This document shows positions 1-7,221 of a DNA stretch of 64,000 nt, one piece after another. The translations under genes were made by a program, and so were the position numbers. Location: positions 62,001 through 126,000 of the forward strand of contig NZ_LWQT01000055.1 in NCBI RefSeq assembly GCF_001650715.1. Reading direction: 5' to 3'. The notes beneath the pieces were generated by a model. It saw only the letters and a list, made by a program, of their open reading frames with translations, had not been told where the DNA came from and ran no database searches. This stretch comes from Paramagnetospirillum marisnigri (GTDB lineage: Bacteria; Pseudomonadota; Alphaproteobacteria; Rhodospirillales; Magnetospirillaceae). Every line of letters begins with the position of its first letter. Position 1 is the stretch's first letter.

Positions 1-1491
1 GCCCGGAACGTTGAAGGTGCGGCCCAGCCAGCGGGCGGCGGCGGCGGGGTCGATGGTGGCCACCGCCTCGGGTCCCAACTGGCCCAGGGCCGACAGCCAG
101 GTCAGCATATTGCGCGCATCGCGCTGGGCCTGGGTCTGGGCCAGGGGCGAGCGGTATTGCAGGTCCACCGACCGGCCATCCACCACCAGATCGGGGATTT
201 CACCCCGGCGGCGCAGGATGTGGACGGCGCGCATGACCAGCGGCGTCAGCAGCTCGCTTTGCAGGCGGCCATAGGTGGCCCCCAGCAGCCGGACCATCTG
301 GCTGGACCGCTCCAGAACCTCGGTGGCGGTCATTTTCGGTGCCTCCACCTGGCCCAGGCGGTCCACCATCAAGGCATGGCGGATGCGGGACCGCAGGTCG
401 TCGAGCACCAGTTGCGAAGTGTCGAAGCGGCCGGGGGCGGTCAGAGGCTGCAACCCGGCCGAGCCCACCGCCTTGGGAATGATGGTGCCGGGAACCAGCT
501 TGATATTGGCGGGGTTCAGCACCCCGTCGTCATCGGCCTGCCAGATGCCGGTCACCGCGATGGTGGCGTTCTTCAGCACCAGTTCCACCACCTTGTTGGC
601 GGTCTTGATGTCGGGCAGCGCCTTCATCACCGGCGAGCGGCCATAGACCTCGCCCGGAGCCTTCAGCCAGCGGAAATTGATGAAGGGCGTCATCTCGAAC
701 CGGCCGCTGGCCAGGACGGCGTTGTCATCGTCGTTTTCCAGCACGGCGGCATAGGCATAGCCATGCCCGGCAGGCACCACCGCCTCCACCACCCCGAAGC
801 GCAGATCGGGGTCCTCGGCGGCGGCCTTGACCATCTCCTCGGGCGGATGGGCGCCGGGAAAGCGGCTGGCGAGACCGGCCCAGGTCAGCTCGCTGCGGCG
901 GAAGGTGACATCGGGACGGCCTTCCGGCCCTTCCTCCATCACCACCTGGCCCAGGGGCACGGCGGTGAAGCGGAAGGCCGAGGCCTCGCCCGGCGGCGCC
1001 TCCTCGAACAGCAGCGAGGCGGTGCCGCCCGTGACCACGTCCAGATAGCACTGGTGCATTTCCACCGCGAAATTGGAGCGGTCGAAATGGGATTGCAGCA
1101 CCGCGCCGATGCGTTCCAGCGCCGGGGCGGCCCGCTCGCGCTCGGCTTCGCTCAGTTGCTCACCCGCTGTCAGGCCGAACCATTGCGCCCAGGGCGGCGT
1201 CAGTTCCGACAGCAGGCTGGCGGCCAACTGATCCACCGCGTCGGGAGCGGTGCCGTCGAACAGGCGGTCGGCCTTTTTTTCGCCGGGAATCCCCTGGTGC
1301 AGGATGGCGTCGCGCAGCGGCAAGGCGAAGTCATAGCATTCCTGCCAATGGGACTCCCACACGGCGCGGCGCTCCTTGGCCTTGTGATAGCGTCGCAGCA
1401 GGATCGAGGCATCATCCTCGTCGTCGCCCAATAGCTGTTCGCCACGGGCGGCCAGGGCCAGGGTTTCCGGGGAGGCTGCGCTCATCCTCAT
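1..1491 (-). CDS. Phage portal / head-to-tail connecting protein (partial, C-terminus off the left edge)
   Basis: The minus strand stays open for 497 codons from an ATG at 1491 to the window edge. The product reads as a T7-gp8-type portal (Head-tail_con family), the dodecameric ring through which podovirus DNA is packaged. Supporting stretches are an N-terminal RRYHKAKERRAVWESHWQE, then LPLRDAI, a DRLFDGTAPDAVDQLAASL segment, LTPPWAQWFGL, and later YGRSPVMKALPDIKTANK, typical of this family. About 40-60 C-terminal residues should be missing, judging from the usual length of about 500-560 aa. The start overlaps the stop of the upstream small gene by ATGA, so the two are translationally coupled; a second ATG lies at 1485. 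No frameshift is visible, so the part seen looks intact. Confidence 0.85.
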   Translation of the reverse strand, partial: MRMSAASPETLALAARGEQLLGDDEDDASILLRRYHKAKERRAVWESHWQECYDFALPLRDAILHQGIPGEKKADRLFDGTAPDAVDQLAASLLSELTPPWAQWFGLTAGEQLSEAERERAAPALERIGAVLQSHFDRSNFAVEMHQCYLDVVTGGTASLLFEEAPPGEASAFRFTAVPLGQVVMEEGPEGRPDVTFRRSELTWAGLASRFPGAHPPEEMVKAAAEDPDLRFGVVEAVVPAGHGYAYAAVLENDDDNAVLASGRFEMTPFINFRWLKAPGEVYGRSPVMKALPDIKTANKVVELVLKNATIAVTGIWQADDDGVLNPANIKLVPGTIIPKAVGSAGLQPLTAPGRFDTSQLVLDDLRSRIRHALMVDRLGQVEAPKMTATEVLERSSQMVRLLGATYGRLQSELLTPLVMRAVHILRRRGEIPDLVVDGRSVDLQYRSPLAQTQAQRDARNMLTWLSALGQLGPEAVATIDPAAAARWLGRTFNVPG

Positions 1492-1721
1492 TCTCCCAGC
1501 AGGGATTTGCCGACGCCCTGGCTCGGCTGCAACAGGCCGGTCTCGGAGGTGGCGATGGTTCCGGCCAGGCCGCGGCGGTTGCGGGCGATGGCGTCCTGCC
1601 TGGCCTGGGCGGCCTCGGCTTCGGGATCGGTGACGATCACCGGCGGCGGCGGTGGCGACGGTGGCGGCGGGTCGGGGGTAAAAAATCCACCCATGGCACT
1701 CTCCTGCATCTGATTGATCAT
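1488..1721 (-). CDS. Small proline-rich phage protein preceding the portal gene
   Basis: A 77-residue protein with a run of prolines (about residues 17-27) and a C-terminal RNRRGLAGTIATSETGLL segment. Small proteins ending in an R-R-G-x-A-T-I-type motif sit directly upstream of portal genes in many podovirus-like prophages, which is why I accept it; its function is not known to me. The stop overlaps the portal start (ATGA). An internal ATG at about 1694 (MGGFFTPDP) is an alternative start, since the first nine residues look less family-like. It is a structural or assembly-associated gene by position only. Confidence 0.65.
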   Translation of the reverse strand: MINQMQESAMGGFFTPDPPPPSPPPPPVIVTDPEAEAAQARQDAIARNRRGLAGTIATSETGLLQPSQGVGKSLLGE

Positions 1722-1804
1722 GTTTTGTTCTAATCGCCAAGCAGCCGGGCGCCCTGCGCGGGGCGGCTGATTTTGGGCACAATCATGGCGTTGACAAAAA
1801 CACC

Positions 1805-2230
1805 CTAGGCCGATTTACCGCCGGGTGTCAAGGATGATTTTCCGTTTTTAGATAATGATAGGTATAACTGCCATGGTGTTAGGGCAGCGCACCCCGAAAG
1901 TCCTATGACTCGCTTGACCTCCTCGACGCAAGTATAGGGACGCCATCCAATGGCACGCCGGGGCGGCCGCCGGGGCGTGGCCGAGACACAAATCAACCCC
2001 TGGCTGCGGTACCAGCCCGCCAGATCGAAATCCGGCGCCACCGGCAGCACACTGATCTCGGTGCCATGGGCCATGGGGTTGACGCAGATCCACCCGCCCG
2101 CCGAGCCCAGCACGGCGAAGCAGTGGCGGAAACCCGGGCGCAGCAGCCGCAGCCATACCAGATCGGTGCGTCCGGAGAACACCACCAGCGCCCGGGTCCA
2201 GCCCGAGCCCGCGACCTCCCCGCCGCTCAT
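1805..2230 (-). CDS. Phage-associated protein of unknown function with His...Cys papain-like layout
   Basis: 141 residues from an ATG at 2230 that overlaps the stop of the preceding gene (ATGA); a longer reading in the same frame to 2518 lies in that gene's shadow. The protein has an FRHCFAVL strand-like segment around residue 33 and then a YTCVEEVKRVIGL helix-like segment around residue 105, followed by TPWQLYLSL. I recall this pattern from uncharacterised proteins in alphaproteobacterial prophage cassettes beside portal genes. A His in an early strand and a Cys at the start of a later helix recall circularly permuted papain-like (NlpC/P60-type) hydrolases, but that is inference. The spacing to the 77-aa gene is about 80 bp, with no terminase gene between. 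Confidence 0.65.
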   Translation of the reverse strand: MSGGEVAGSGWTRALVVFSGRTDLVWLRLLRPGFRHCFAVLGSAGGWICVNPMAHGTEISVLPVAPDFDLAGWYRSQGLICVSATPRRPPRRAIGWRPYTCVEEVKRVIGLSGCAALTPWQLYLSLSKNGKSSLTPGGKSA

Positions 2231-2592
2231 GCCACAATTCCCTTGCGCTTCAGCGGCGTCGCCAGCCGGTCCAGCGCCTCGTCCCACAGCAAGGCGGCGG
2301 CGGCGGGATCGTCGCTCCATGGATCCGGGCGCCCGGCCCGGCCAACCAAATGCCCCAGGACGTGGAGATGCGCCGGACGCAGGACACGGCGCATGGCCAG
2401 ACGCCGGACCTCGCGCGCGATGTCGTCGGGCTCGCAAGGGCGCGCCACCATCCCCAGCCCGGCTATGAAGCGGGCGCCATCGTCGCGGGCGGCCTGACAG
2501 CGGACATACCACAGCCACGCCTCCTCAACGGTTGCAAACGGCTCCGTCAACCGGCCACATCCGCCCATCCCGGCACGGCATTGTTTTCCCAT
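2227..2592 (-). CDS. Phage-associated conserved hypothetical protein (RPCEPDDI family)
   Basis: 121 residues from an ATG at 2592, chosen because AAGGAG sits seven bases upstream; the frame continues to 2784 but that part lies under the divergent repressor. Landmarks are EEAWLWYVRCQAARDDGARF, the central RPCEPDDI motif, a short LHVLGHLVGRAGRPDPW segment, LLWDEALDRL and a C-terminal KRKGIV. I recall such proteins upstream of packaging genes in alphaproteobacterial prophages; I cannot name a function. It is the first gene of the minus-strand phage operon, divergent from the S24 repressor, and its stop overlaps the next start by four bases. The acidic C-terminal half looks globular, with no membrane segment. 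Confidence 0.7.
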   Translation of the reverse strand: MGKQCRAGMGGCGRLTEPFATVEEAWLWYVRCQAARDDGARFIAGLGMVARPCEPDDIAREVRRLAMRRVLRPAHLHVLGHLVGRAGRPDPWSDDPAAAALLWDEALDRLATPLKRKGIVA

Positions 2593-2711
2593 TATGTTCT
2601 CCTTTGATAGGAACAAATATGGGATACTCTGCCGCCTACCCGGACTTAATGTCAATATGCTAGGTGTATTTTCCTGCTGCAGCGGGAAGCGATTTGCGAG
2701 ACGATCTTCCC
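2593..2711. promoter_or_regulatory. Divergent control region between phage operon and S24 repressor
   Basis: This 119-bp gap separates two divergently transcribed starts, the normal place for repressor operators. It is more AT-rich than the surroundings. An imperfect dyad, GTTC (2596-2599) and GAAC (2611-2614) separated by 11 bp, overlaps the ribosome-binding site of the minus-strand operon. A TTGACA box on the minus strand near 2650-2655 has no convincing -10 at 16-18 bp, so I do not call exact promoters. Confidence 0.4.
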
Positions 2712-3347
2712 ATGTTGAAACATGCCGACATCTGGGCCGCCCTTGACGCGCTTGCCCGTGACCACGGGTTGACGGCCTCGGCACTTGCCCGGAAGGCGGG
2801 CCTGGACCCCACCACCTTCAACAAGAGCAAGCGGATCACCCGCGAGGGAAAGGCGCGCTGGCCCTCCACCGAAAGCGTGGCCAAAGTCTTGGAGGCCACC
2901 GGCGCCTCCATGAGTGATTTCGTCAGCTATATCGAGGGCGCCACTGCCACCGCCGCCACGGTTGCCACCATCCCCCTGATCGGCTTCGCCCAGGCGGGCG
3001 ACCGCGGATTCTTCGACGACGCGGGCTATCCGGCAGGGGGGGGCTGGGACGAAATTCCATTCCCCGAGATTGGCGACCCCCATTCCTATGCCCTGGAAGT
3101 CAGCGGCGATTCCATGGAGCCCTTGTACCGCGATGGCGATGTGGTGATCGTCTCGCCGGGGGCCGGGGTGCGGCGGGGCGATCGTGTCGTGGTCCGCACC
3201 ACCGAGGGCGAGGTCATGGTCAAGCAGCTGGTGCGCCTGACCGCCAAGCGCATCGACCTAGCCTCCATTAATCCGGCCCATTCCGGCCGATCCCTGGCGT
3301 CCGAGGAAGTGGCCTGGATGGCCCGTATCCTGTGGGCCAGCCAGTAG
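2712..3347 (+). CDS. S24-family (CI/LexA-type) self-cleaving transcriptional repressor
   Basis: 211 residues. The N-terminal part (about 5-70) is a helix-turn-helix DNA-binding domain: DIWAALDALARDHGLTASALARKAGLDP, with the recognition helix around TTFNKSK. The C-terminal part is an S24 peptidase. Ala95-Gly96 in GFAQAGDRG is the expected autocleavage site, Ser134 in SGDSMEP the nucleophile and Lys171 in VMVKQLV the general base. Such proteins repress prophage or stress genes and inactivate themselves on RecA filaments. The start at 2712 matches the family; an in-frame ATG at 2664 adds 16 unlikely residues. Divergence from the phage operon makes it the probable immunity repressor, but chromosomal S24 regulators of this type also exist in Rhodospirillales. 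Confidence 0.85.
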   Translation: MLKHADIWAALDALARDHGLTASALARKAGLDPTTFNKSKRITREGKARWPSTESVAKVLEATGASMSDFVSYIEGATATAATVATIPLIGFAQAGDRGFFDDAGYPAGGGWDEIPFPEIGDPHSYALEVSGDSMEPLYRDGDVVIVSPGAGVRRGDRVVVRTTEGEVMVKQLVRLTAKRIDLASINPAHSGRSLASEEVAWMARILWASQ

Positions 3348-3370
3348 CGGAAGAATTTCCTTGAAATTTT

Positions 3371-3385
3371 GTTCGCCTTAAGTTC
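3371..3385 (+). promoter_or_regulatory. LexA-type (SOS) box GTTC-N7-GTTC
   Basis: GTTC at 3371-3374 and GTTC at 3382-3385 are separated by exactly seven bases, the direct-repeat form of the alphaproteobacterial LexA operator. It lies 22 bp upstream of the 88-codon gene at 3407 and just after the S24 repressor gene. A partly overlapping 8-bp inverted repeat (3380-3387 with 3398-3405) reaches the ribosome-binding site. Confidence 0.5.
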
Positions 3386-3406
3386 TCATCGGCGCGGGAG
3401 AACTTC

Positions 3407-3673
3407 ATGCCGCCATCCTGGTCCCTGCCCCATCGCCTGATGCTGGAACGCCGCTATAACGGCCCGATCCCGCCCGCCGATTCCCCATGGGCAGGCGACC
3501 GCGACGGTTTGTTCCTGCGTCTGGCGGCGGAACAGCGTCGTCTGGCGGCGGCACGGCGGCGGATGCTGGCGGCCGATCAGGCCCTGATGGATCGGGGCCT
3601 GCGGCATGGGCAGGAGGATTTGCGGTTCTATCGCGACCAGGGCGTCGCGTGGTGGAGGGGGCGGCGGGACTGA
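3407..3673 (+). CDS. Small helical protein of unknown function, possibly SOS-controlled
   Basis: 88 residues, preceded by GGGAG six bases before the ATG. The middle (about residues 32-60) is an Ala/Arg-rich helix, LRLAAEQRRLAAARRRML, followed by a short segment ending RFYRDQGVAWWRGRRD. It is strongly basic and could bind nucleic acid, but I do not recognise a domain. The GTTC-N7-GTTC box just upstream suggests DNA-damage control. It converges on fabI with 25 bp between the stops. The opposite-strand reading frame here looks like a shadow. Confidence 0.55.
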   Translation: MPPSWSLPHRLMLERRYNGPIPPADSPWAGDRDGLFLRLAAEQRRLAAARRRMLAADQALMDRGLRHGQEDLRFYRDQGVAWWRGRRD

Positions 3674-3698
3674 TCCCACCGCCCCCAACCGGTCCGGA

Positions 3699-4499
3699 TC
3701 AGCCGACGATGTGAGCGCCGCCGTCGATGAACAAGGTGGTGCCGGTCACCGACTTGGCCAGATCGCTGACCAGATAGGCGGCGAAGGAGCCGCAATCATT
3801 GATGTCGGCCAACTGCTGCGTGGGAGCCTTGGCGGCGGCCTCGTCCAGCAGTTCGTCGAAGCGGTCGATGCCCGAGGCGGCACGGGTCTTCAGCGGGCCG
3901 GGCGACAGCGCCAGGACGCGGATGCCCTTGGGGCCCAACTCGTGGGCCAGGTATTTGGTGGCGCTTTCCAGGGCGGCCTTGACCGGCCCCATGACGTTGT
4001 AATGCTCGACCACCTTGCGACCGCCATAGAAGGACACGGTCATCAGGCAGCCGCCATTGGTCATCAGCGGCTCGGCCAGCTTGGCGCAGCGGAGGAAGGA
4101 ATGGCACGACACGTCCATGGCCAGGGCGAAGCCGTCGCGCGAGCAATCGGTCACCCGGCCGTGCAGGTCCTCGCGATTGGCGAAGGCGATGGAGTGGATG
4201 ACGAAATCGAGCCGACCCCACTTCTCCTTGATGGCCTCGAACACCGCTTCCAGCTCGCCGTCGACGCGGACGTCGCAGGGCACGATGATGGGAGCGTGCA
4301 GGCCCTCGGCCAGCGGGCGGACGTATTTCTCGCTCTTTTCGTTGAGATAGGTGATGGCCAGTTCGGCGCCATAGGCGTCACAATGGCGCGCGATGCCATA
4401 GGCGATGCTCTGCTCGTTGGCGATACCGATGATCAAGCCCTTCTTGCCGCGAAGGTCAAGCAGTTGCAGGGGCGCCTGGGCGCCGTTGGTTCCATTCAT
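3699..4499 (-). CDS. fabI: Enoyl-[acyl-carrier-protein] reductase (NADH), FabI type
   Basis: 266 residues, the usual FabI length, of the short-chain dehydrogenase fold. It catalyses the last, committing step of each fatty-acid elongation round, reducing enoyl-ACP in the cytoplasm. The Rossmann segment GLIIGIANEQSIAYGIA (about 21-37) carries the FabI-type divergent glycine motif. The catalytic pair is Tyr167 and Lys174 (Y-x6-K in YNVMGPVK), with Tyr158 in the preceding FYGG. The C-terminal FIDGGAHIVG is typical. The ATG at 4499 begins the conserved part; the frame runs upstream to 4628 without family-like sequence. It is transcribed alone, back to back with the metZ promoter. Alphaproteobacteria often carry two FabI paralogues; I cannot say which this is. 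Confidence 0.9.
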   Translation of the reverse strand: MNGTNGAQAPLQLLDLRGKKGLIIGIANEQSIAYGIARHCDAYGAELAITYLNEKSEKYVRPLAEGLHAPIIVPCDVRVDGELEAVFEAIKEKWGRLDFVIHSIAFANREDLHGRVTDCSRDGFALAMDVSCHSFLRCAKLAEPLMTNGGCLMTVSFYGGRKVVEHYNVMGPVKAALESATKYLAHELGPKGIRVLALSPGPLKTRAASGIDRFDELLDEAAAKAPTQQLADINDCGSFAAYLVSDLAKSVTGTTLFIDGGAHIVG

Positions 4500-4634
4500 G
4501 ACAAGCCCGCTCCAATAGTGATGCTGCAACGCAACATAGGCGTGGAGTCCCCTTGGGGCAAGGCCAGTGGGCGCATGGGTGACATGATTTAGCCAAACCG
4601 CAATATTCGCGGAGACTGAAATAATCACGGGGCC

Positions 4635-4663
4635 TTGACGCCTGCAAGCCAGTGGGTCTAAGA
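4635..4663 (+). promoter_or_regulatory. Predicted sigma-70-type promoter for metZ
   Basis: TTGACG (4635-4640), a 17-bp spacer and CTAAGA (4658-4663). The predicted start, near 4670, coincides with the first base of the SAM-II aptamer, which supports the assignment. Confidence 0.55.
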
Positions 4664-4670
4664 CTTTTCC

Positions 4671-4726
4671 CGTGGTGATTTGTCCGACCGGATTGCGGCC
4701 ACGTTAAACAACCCGCTAAAGAGGTT
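4671..4726 (+). promoter_or_regulatory. SAM-II riboswitch aptamer (metA element)
   Basis: The segment matches the SAM-II pattern as I remember it. CGTGG (4671-4675) pairs with CCACG (4699-4703) as P1. GTGATTTG follows the first P1 strand, GTTAAACAA follows the second, and CGCTAAAG (4715-4722) supplies the conserved GCUAAA. GACC (4686-4689) can pair with GGTT (4723-4726), fitting the pseudoknot. SAM-II elements sit upstream of methionine biosynthesis genes such as metA and metZ in alphaproteobacteria, and here metZ follows. SAM binding should reduce expression. Confidence 0.9.
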
Positions 4727-4743
4727 CGCGCCCGGTATCTCCG

Positions 4744-4780
4744 AGCCCCGACCCTTTTCCACGCGAGGTTGGGGCTTTTT
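4744..4780 (+). terminator. Intrinsic terminator between the SAM-II aptamer and metZ
   Basis: A 10-bp stem, AGCCCCGACC (4744-4753) with GGTTGGGGCT (4767-4776; one G-T pair), has a 13-nt loop and is followed by TTTTT-G-TTTT. It precedes the metZ ribosome-binding site (AGGAGG, 4787-4792), so this riboswitch probably acts at least partly on transcription termination. Confidence 0.85.
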
Positions 4781-4796
4781 GTTTTCAGGAGGCGAG

Positions 4797-5999
4797 ATGG
4801 GCAACGCGGATTCCAGTTCTTCCAAGCAGTGGCGGCCCCGCACCCGCGCCGTGCGCGGCGGCCTGAACCGGACCGGCTTTTCCGAGACCTCGGAAGCGCT
4901 GTTCCTGACCTCGGGCTATGTCTATGGCAGTGCCGCCGAGGCCGAGGCCAGCTTCGACGGCACCTTGGACCGCATGGTCTATTCCCGGTTCAAGAACCCC
5001 ACCATCGCCACCTTCGAGCAGCGCCTGGCCGCGCTGGAAGGTGCCGAGGCCTGCCGCGCCACCGCCTCGGGCATGGCCGCCGTGCATGCCGCCATCGTCT
5101 GCCAGTTGAAGGCGGGCGACCGGGTGGTGGCGTCGCGCGCCCTGTTCGGCTCGTGCCAGTGGATCATCAACGAGTTGCTGCCGCGCTTCGGCATCGAGCG
5201 GGTGTTCGTCGACGGCCCCGACCTGGACGCCTGGGCCGTCGCCCTCGCCAAGCCCACCGCCGTGGTCTTCCTGGAAACCCCGGCCAATCCCACCCTGGAA
5301 ATCATCGATATCCGGGCGGTATCCGACCTCGCCCATGCCGCCGGAGCCAAGGTGGTGGTGGACAATGTCTTCGCCACGCCGATGCTGCAGAGCCCGCTGA
5401 AGCTGGGCGCCGACATCGTGGTCTATTCCGCCACCAAGCATATCGACGGCCAGGGCCGCTGCCTGGGGGGAGCGGTGCTGTCCGATCAGGCCTTCTGCCA
5501 GGACGTGCTGGGGCCTTACCTGCGCAATACCGGACCGACGCTCTCGCCCTTCAATGCCTGGGTCCTGCTGAAGGGGTTGGAAACCCTGGACCTGCGGGTC
5601 GAGCGCCATTGCGCCAATGCCCTGAAGATCGCCCGTTTCCTGGAAAGCCGCCCCGAGGTGGCCCGGGTGCTGTATCCCGGCCTGGAAAGCCATCCCCAGC
5701 ACGCGCTGGCGGCGCGGCAGATGACCGGCTGGGGCTCGATCCTGGCCCTGGAGCTGAAGGGCGGCAAGCCGGCGGCCTATACCTTGCTCGACCGCCTGGG
5801 GCTGATCGACATCTCCAACAATCTGGGCGACGCCAAAAGTCTGATCACCCACCCCTGGACCACCACCCACCAGCGCCTCGCCGCCGAGGACAAGCTGGCC
5901 ATGGGCATTTCCGAAGGCATGCTGCGGCTTTCGGTGGGCCTGGAAGACGGTGACGATCTGGTGGAGGACCTGGCCCAGGCCCTGGATGGCCTGGGATGA
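4797..5999 (+). CDS. metZ: O-succinylhomoserine sulfhydrylase
   Basis: 400 residues, a Cys/Met-metabolism PLP enzyme. It makes homocysteine directly from O-succinylhomoserine and sulfide. The PLP lysine is Lys214 in YSATKHIDGQGR; other family marks are SGMAAVHAA, ETPANPTLEIID and the C-terminal SEGMLRLSVGLED. The tetramer is cytoplasmic. The ATG at 4797 follows AGGAGG by four bases and lies after the riboswitch terminator; an in-frame start at 4680 would fall inside the aptamer and is rejected. The SAM-II element and its terminator give feedback control by SAM. The next gene, apaG, is a common alphaproteobacterial neighbour. GQGRCLGG separates MetZ from cystathionine-synthase relatives only by family knowledge. 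Confidence 0.92.
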   Translation: MGNADSSSSKQWRPRTRAVRGGLNRTGFSETSEALFLTSGYVYGSAAEAEASFDGTLDRMVYSRFKNPTIATFEQRLAALEGAEACRATASGMAAVHAAIVCQLKAGDRVVASRALFGSCQWIINELLPRFGIERVFVDGPDLDAWAVALAKPTAVVFLETPANPTLEIIDIRAVSDLAHAAGAKVVVDNVFATPMLQSPLKLGADIVVYSATKHIDGQGRCLGGAVLSDQAFCQDVLGPYLRNTGPTLSPFNAWVLLKGLETLDLRVERHCANALKIARFLESRPEVARVLYPGLESHPQHALAARQMTGWGSILALELKGGKPAAYTLLDRLGLIDISNNLGDAKSLITHPWTTTHQRLAAEDKLAMGISEGMLRLSVGLEDGDDLVEDLAQALDGLG

Positions 6000-6077
6000 C
6001 CTGATCTGGAATCATTTTACTTCGGCCCCGTCCGCCCTAGAATGGACGGAGTCGGAGTTCAGGCGAGGCATTACGGA

Positions 6078-6470
6078 ATGTACAGTCAAACCACCCGCGA
6101 CATCGTGGTCACGGTGAAGCCGTTCTTCCTGGATGACCAGTCGTCACCCGCCGACAACCATTATGTCTGGGCCTATCGCGTCCGCATCGAGAATCGGGGC
6201 TCGCGCACCGTCCAGCTCATCAACCGTCACTGGATCATCACCGATGGCATCGGCCGGGTCCAGGAGGTCAAGGGGCCCGGCGTGGTGGGGGAACAGCCGG
6301 TCCTGCGCCCGGGTGATGGCTACGAATACACCAGCGGCACGCCGCTGCCGACGCCGTCGGGCATCATGCACGGCACCTATGAGATGAAGGACGAAGGCGG
6401 CGAAAGCTTCGACATCGTCATTCCCGCCTTCTCGCTGGACAGCCCCCATGACCACCCCAGCGTGAACTGA
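6078..6470 (+). CDS. apaG: ApaG protein (Co2+/Mg2+ efflux-associated, ApaG domain)
   Basis: 130 residues forming a single ApaG domain, a fibronectin-III-like beta sandwich. It starts at [13 protein letters not shown], as the family usually does; twelve further residues upstream (start at 6042) are not family-like. Conserved marks are [25 protein letters not shown], the [27 protein letters not shown] glycine-rich part, and the GTYEM segment. ApaG has been linked to cation efflux and Ap4A metabolism, but its biochemical role is unsettled. It lies 78 bp after metZ with no obvious terminator between, so they may share a transcript. Confidence 0.92.
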   Translation: MYSQTTRDIVVTVKPFFLDDQSSPADNHYVWAYRVRIENRGSRTVQLINRHWIITDGIGRVQEVKGPGVVGEQPVLRPGDGYEYTSGTPLPTPSGIMHGTYEMKDEGGESFDIVIPAFSLDSPHDHPSVN

Positions 6471-6491
6471 GCCCGGCCGGACGGGGGGTTG

Positions 6492-6517
6492 CATTTGGTG
6501 CGGCACGGAACCAAATG
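6492..6517. repeat. Inverted repeat upstream of folE
   Basis: CATTTGGT (6492-6499) and ACCAAATG (6510-6517) form a perfect 8-bp inverted repeat around 10 bp, 38 bp before the folE start. No T-run follows, so it looks more like an operator than a terminator. The regulator is unknown. Confidence 0.4.
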
Positions 6518-6555
6518 GCGTATGGTCAAGGGATTGTCCGCCAGGAGATAACGCC

Positions 6556-7215
6556 GTGAATACCAAGGACACCAGCCTCGTCCTGCCCCGGGAACTGCTG
6601 CCCCAGGAGCGGTCGCACCCATCGCGTCCCAGCCGGGCCGAGGCGGAAGCGGCGGTGCGCACCTTGCTGCGCTGGGCCGGCGACGACCCCGACCGCGAGG
6701 GTCTGGTGGGCACGCCGGATCGGGTGGTCCGCGCCTATGAGGAATTCTTCCAGGGCTACGACCAGGACCCCACCGAAATCCTGCACCGCACCTTCGAGGA
6801 AACCGACGGCTACGACGAGATGGTGCTGCTGCGCGACATCCGCCTGGAATCCCATTGCGAGCACCATGTGGTCCCCATCATCGGCAAGGCCCATGTGGCC
6901 TATCTGCCCAATCGCCGGGTGGTCGGCATTTCCAAACTGGCCCGGGTGGTGGAAATCTATTCCCGCCGCCTGCAGATCCAGGAAAAGCTCACTGCCCAGA
7001 TCGCCAACACCATCAACGACGTGTTGCAGCCCAAGGGCGTGGCGGTGGTGATCGAAGCGGCGCATCAATGCATGACCACCCGGGGCATCCACAAGCCCGG
7101 CGTCACCATGGTCACCAGCCGCATGCTGGGCGAGTTCCGCGACAATCCGGCGACCCGGCGCGAATTCATGGCGCTGATCCACAATCAGCACGGCGGCGGC
7201 CTGTCCAACGTCTGA
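6556..7215 (+). CDS. folE: GTP cyclohydrolase I (FolE, type IA)
   Basis: 219 residues, GTG start with GGAG nine bases upstream (6543-6546). It opens the imidazole ring of GTP to give dihydroneopterin triphosphate, the first step of folate (and other pterin) synthesis. The zinc ligands are visible: Cys101 and His104 in SHCEHH and Cys172 in [10 protein letters not shown], which identifies the zinc-dependent type [19 protein letters not shown] is the usual central motif. It acts as a cytoplasmic homodecamer. The gene is followed after 6 bp by the stop of the convergent radical SAM gene. Confidence 0.95.
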   Translation: MNTKDTSLVLPRELLPQERSHPSRPSRAEAEAAVRTLLRWAGDDPDREGLVGTPDRVVRAYEEFFQGYDQDPTEILHRTFEETDGYDEMVLLRDIRLESHCEHHVVPIIGKAHVAYLPNRRVVGISKLARVVEIYSRRLQIQEKLTAQIANTINDVLQPKGVAVVIEAAHQCMTTRGIHKPGVTMVTSRMLGEFRDNPATRREFMALIHNQHGGGLSNV

Positions 7216-7221
7216 CGGAGG

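Noticed and set aside
157-1434. Long plus-strand open frame (425 codons) over the portal gene
   Set aside because: His/Gly/Gln-rich translation typical of the antisense of GC-rich coding sequence; the minus-strand frame is open throughout and matches a portal protein.
2652-3083. Minus-strand frame of 143 codons over the S24 repressor
   Set aside because: Would extend the phage operon through the repressor; no family-like sequence, and AAGGAG upstream of 2592 fixes that operon's start.
4785-5870. 361-codon minus-strand frame opposite metZ
   Set aside because: Antisense artefact; metZ has a riboswitch, ribosome-binding site and PLP motif on the plus strand.
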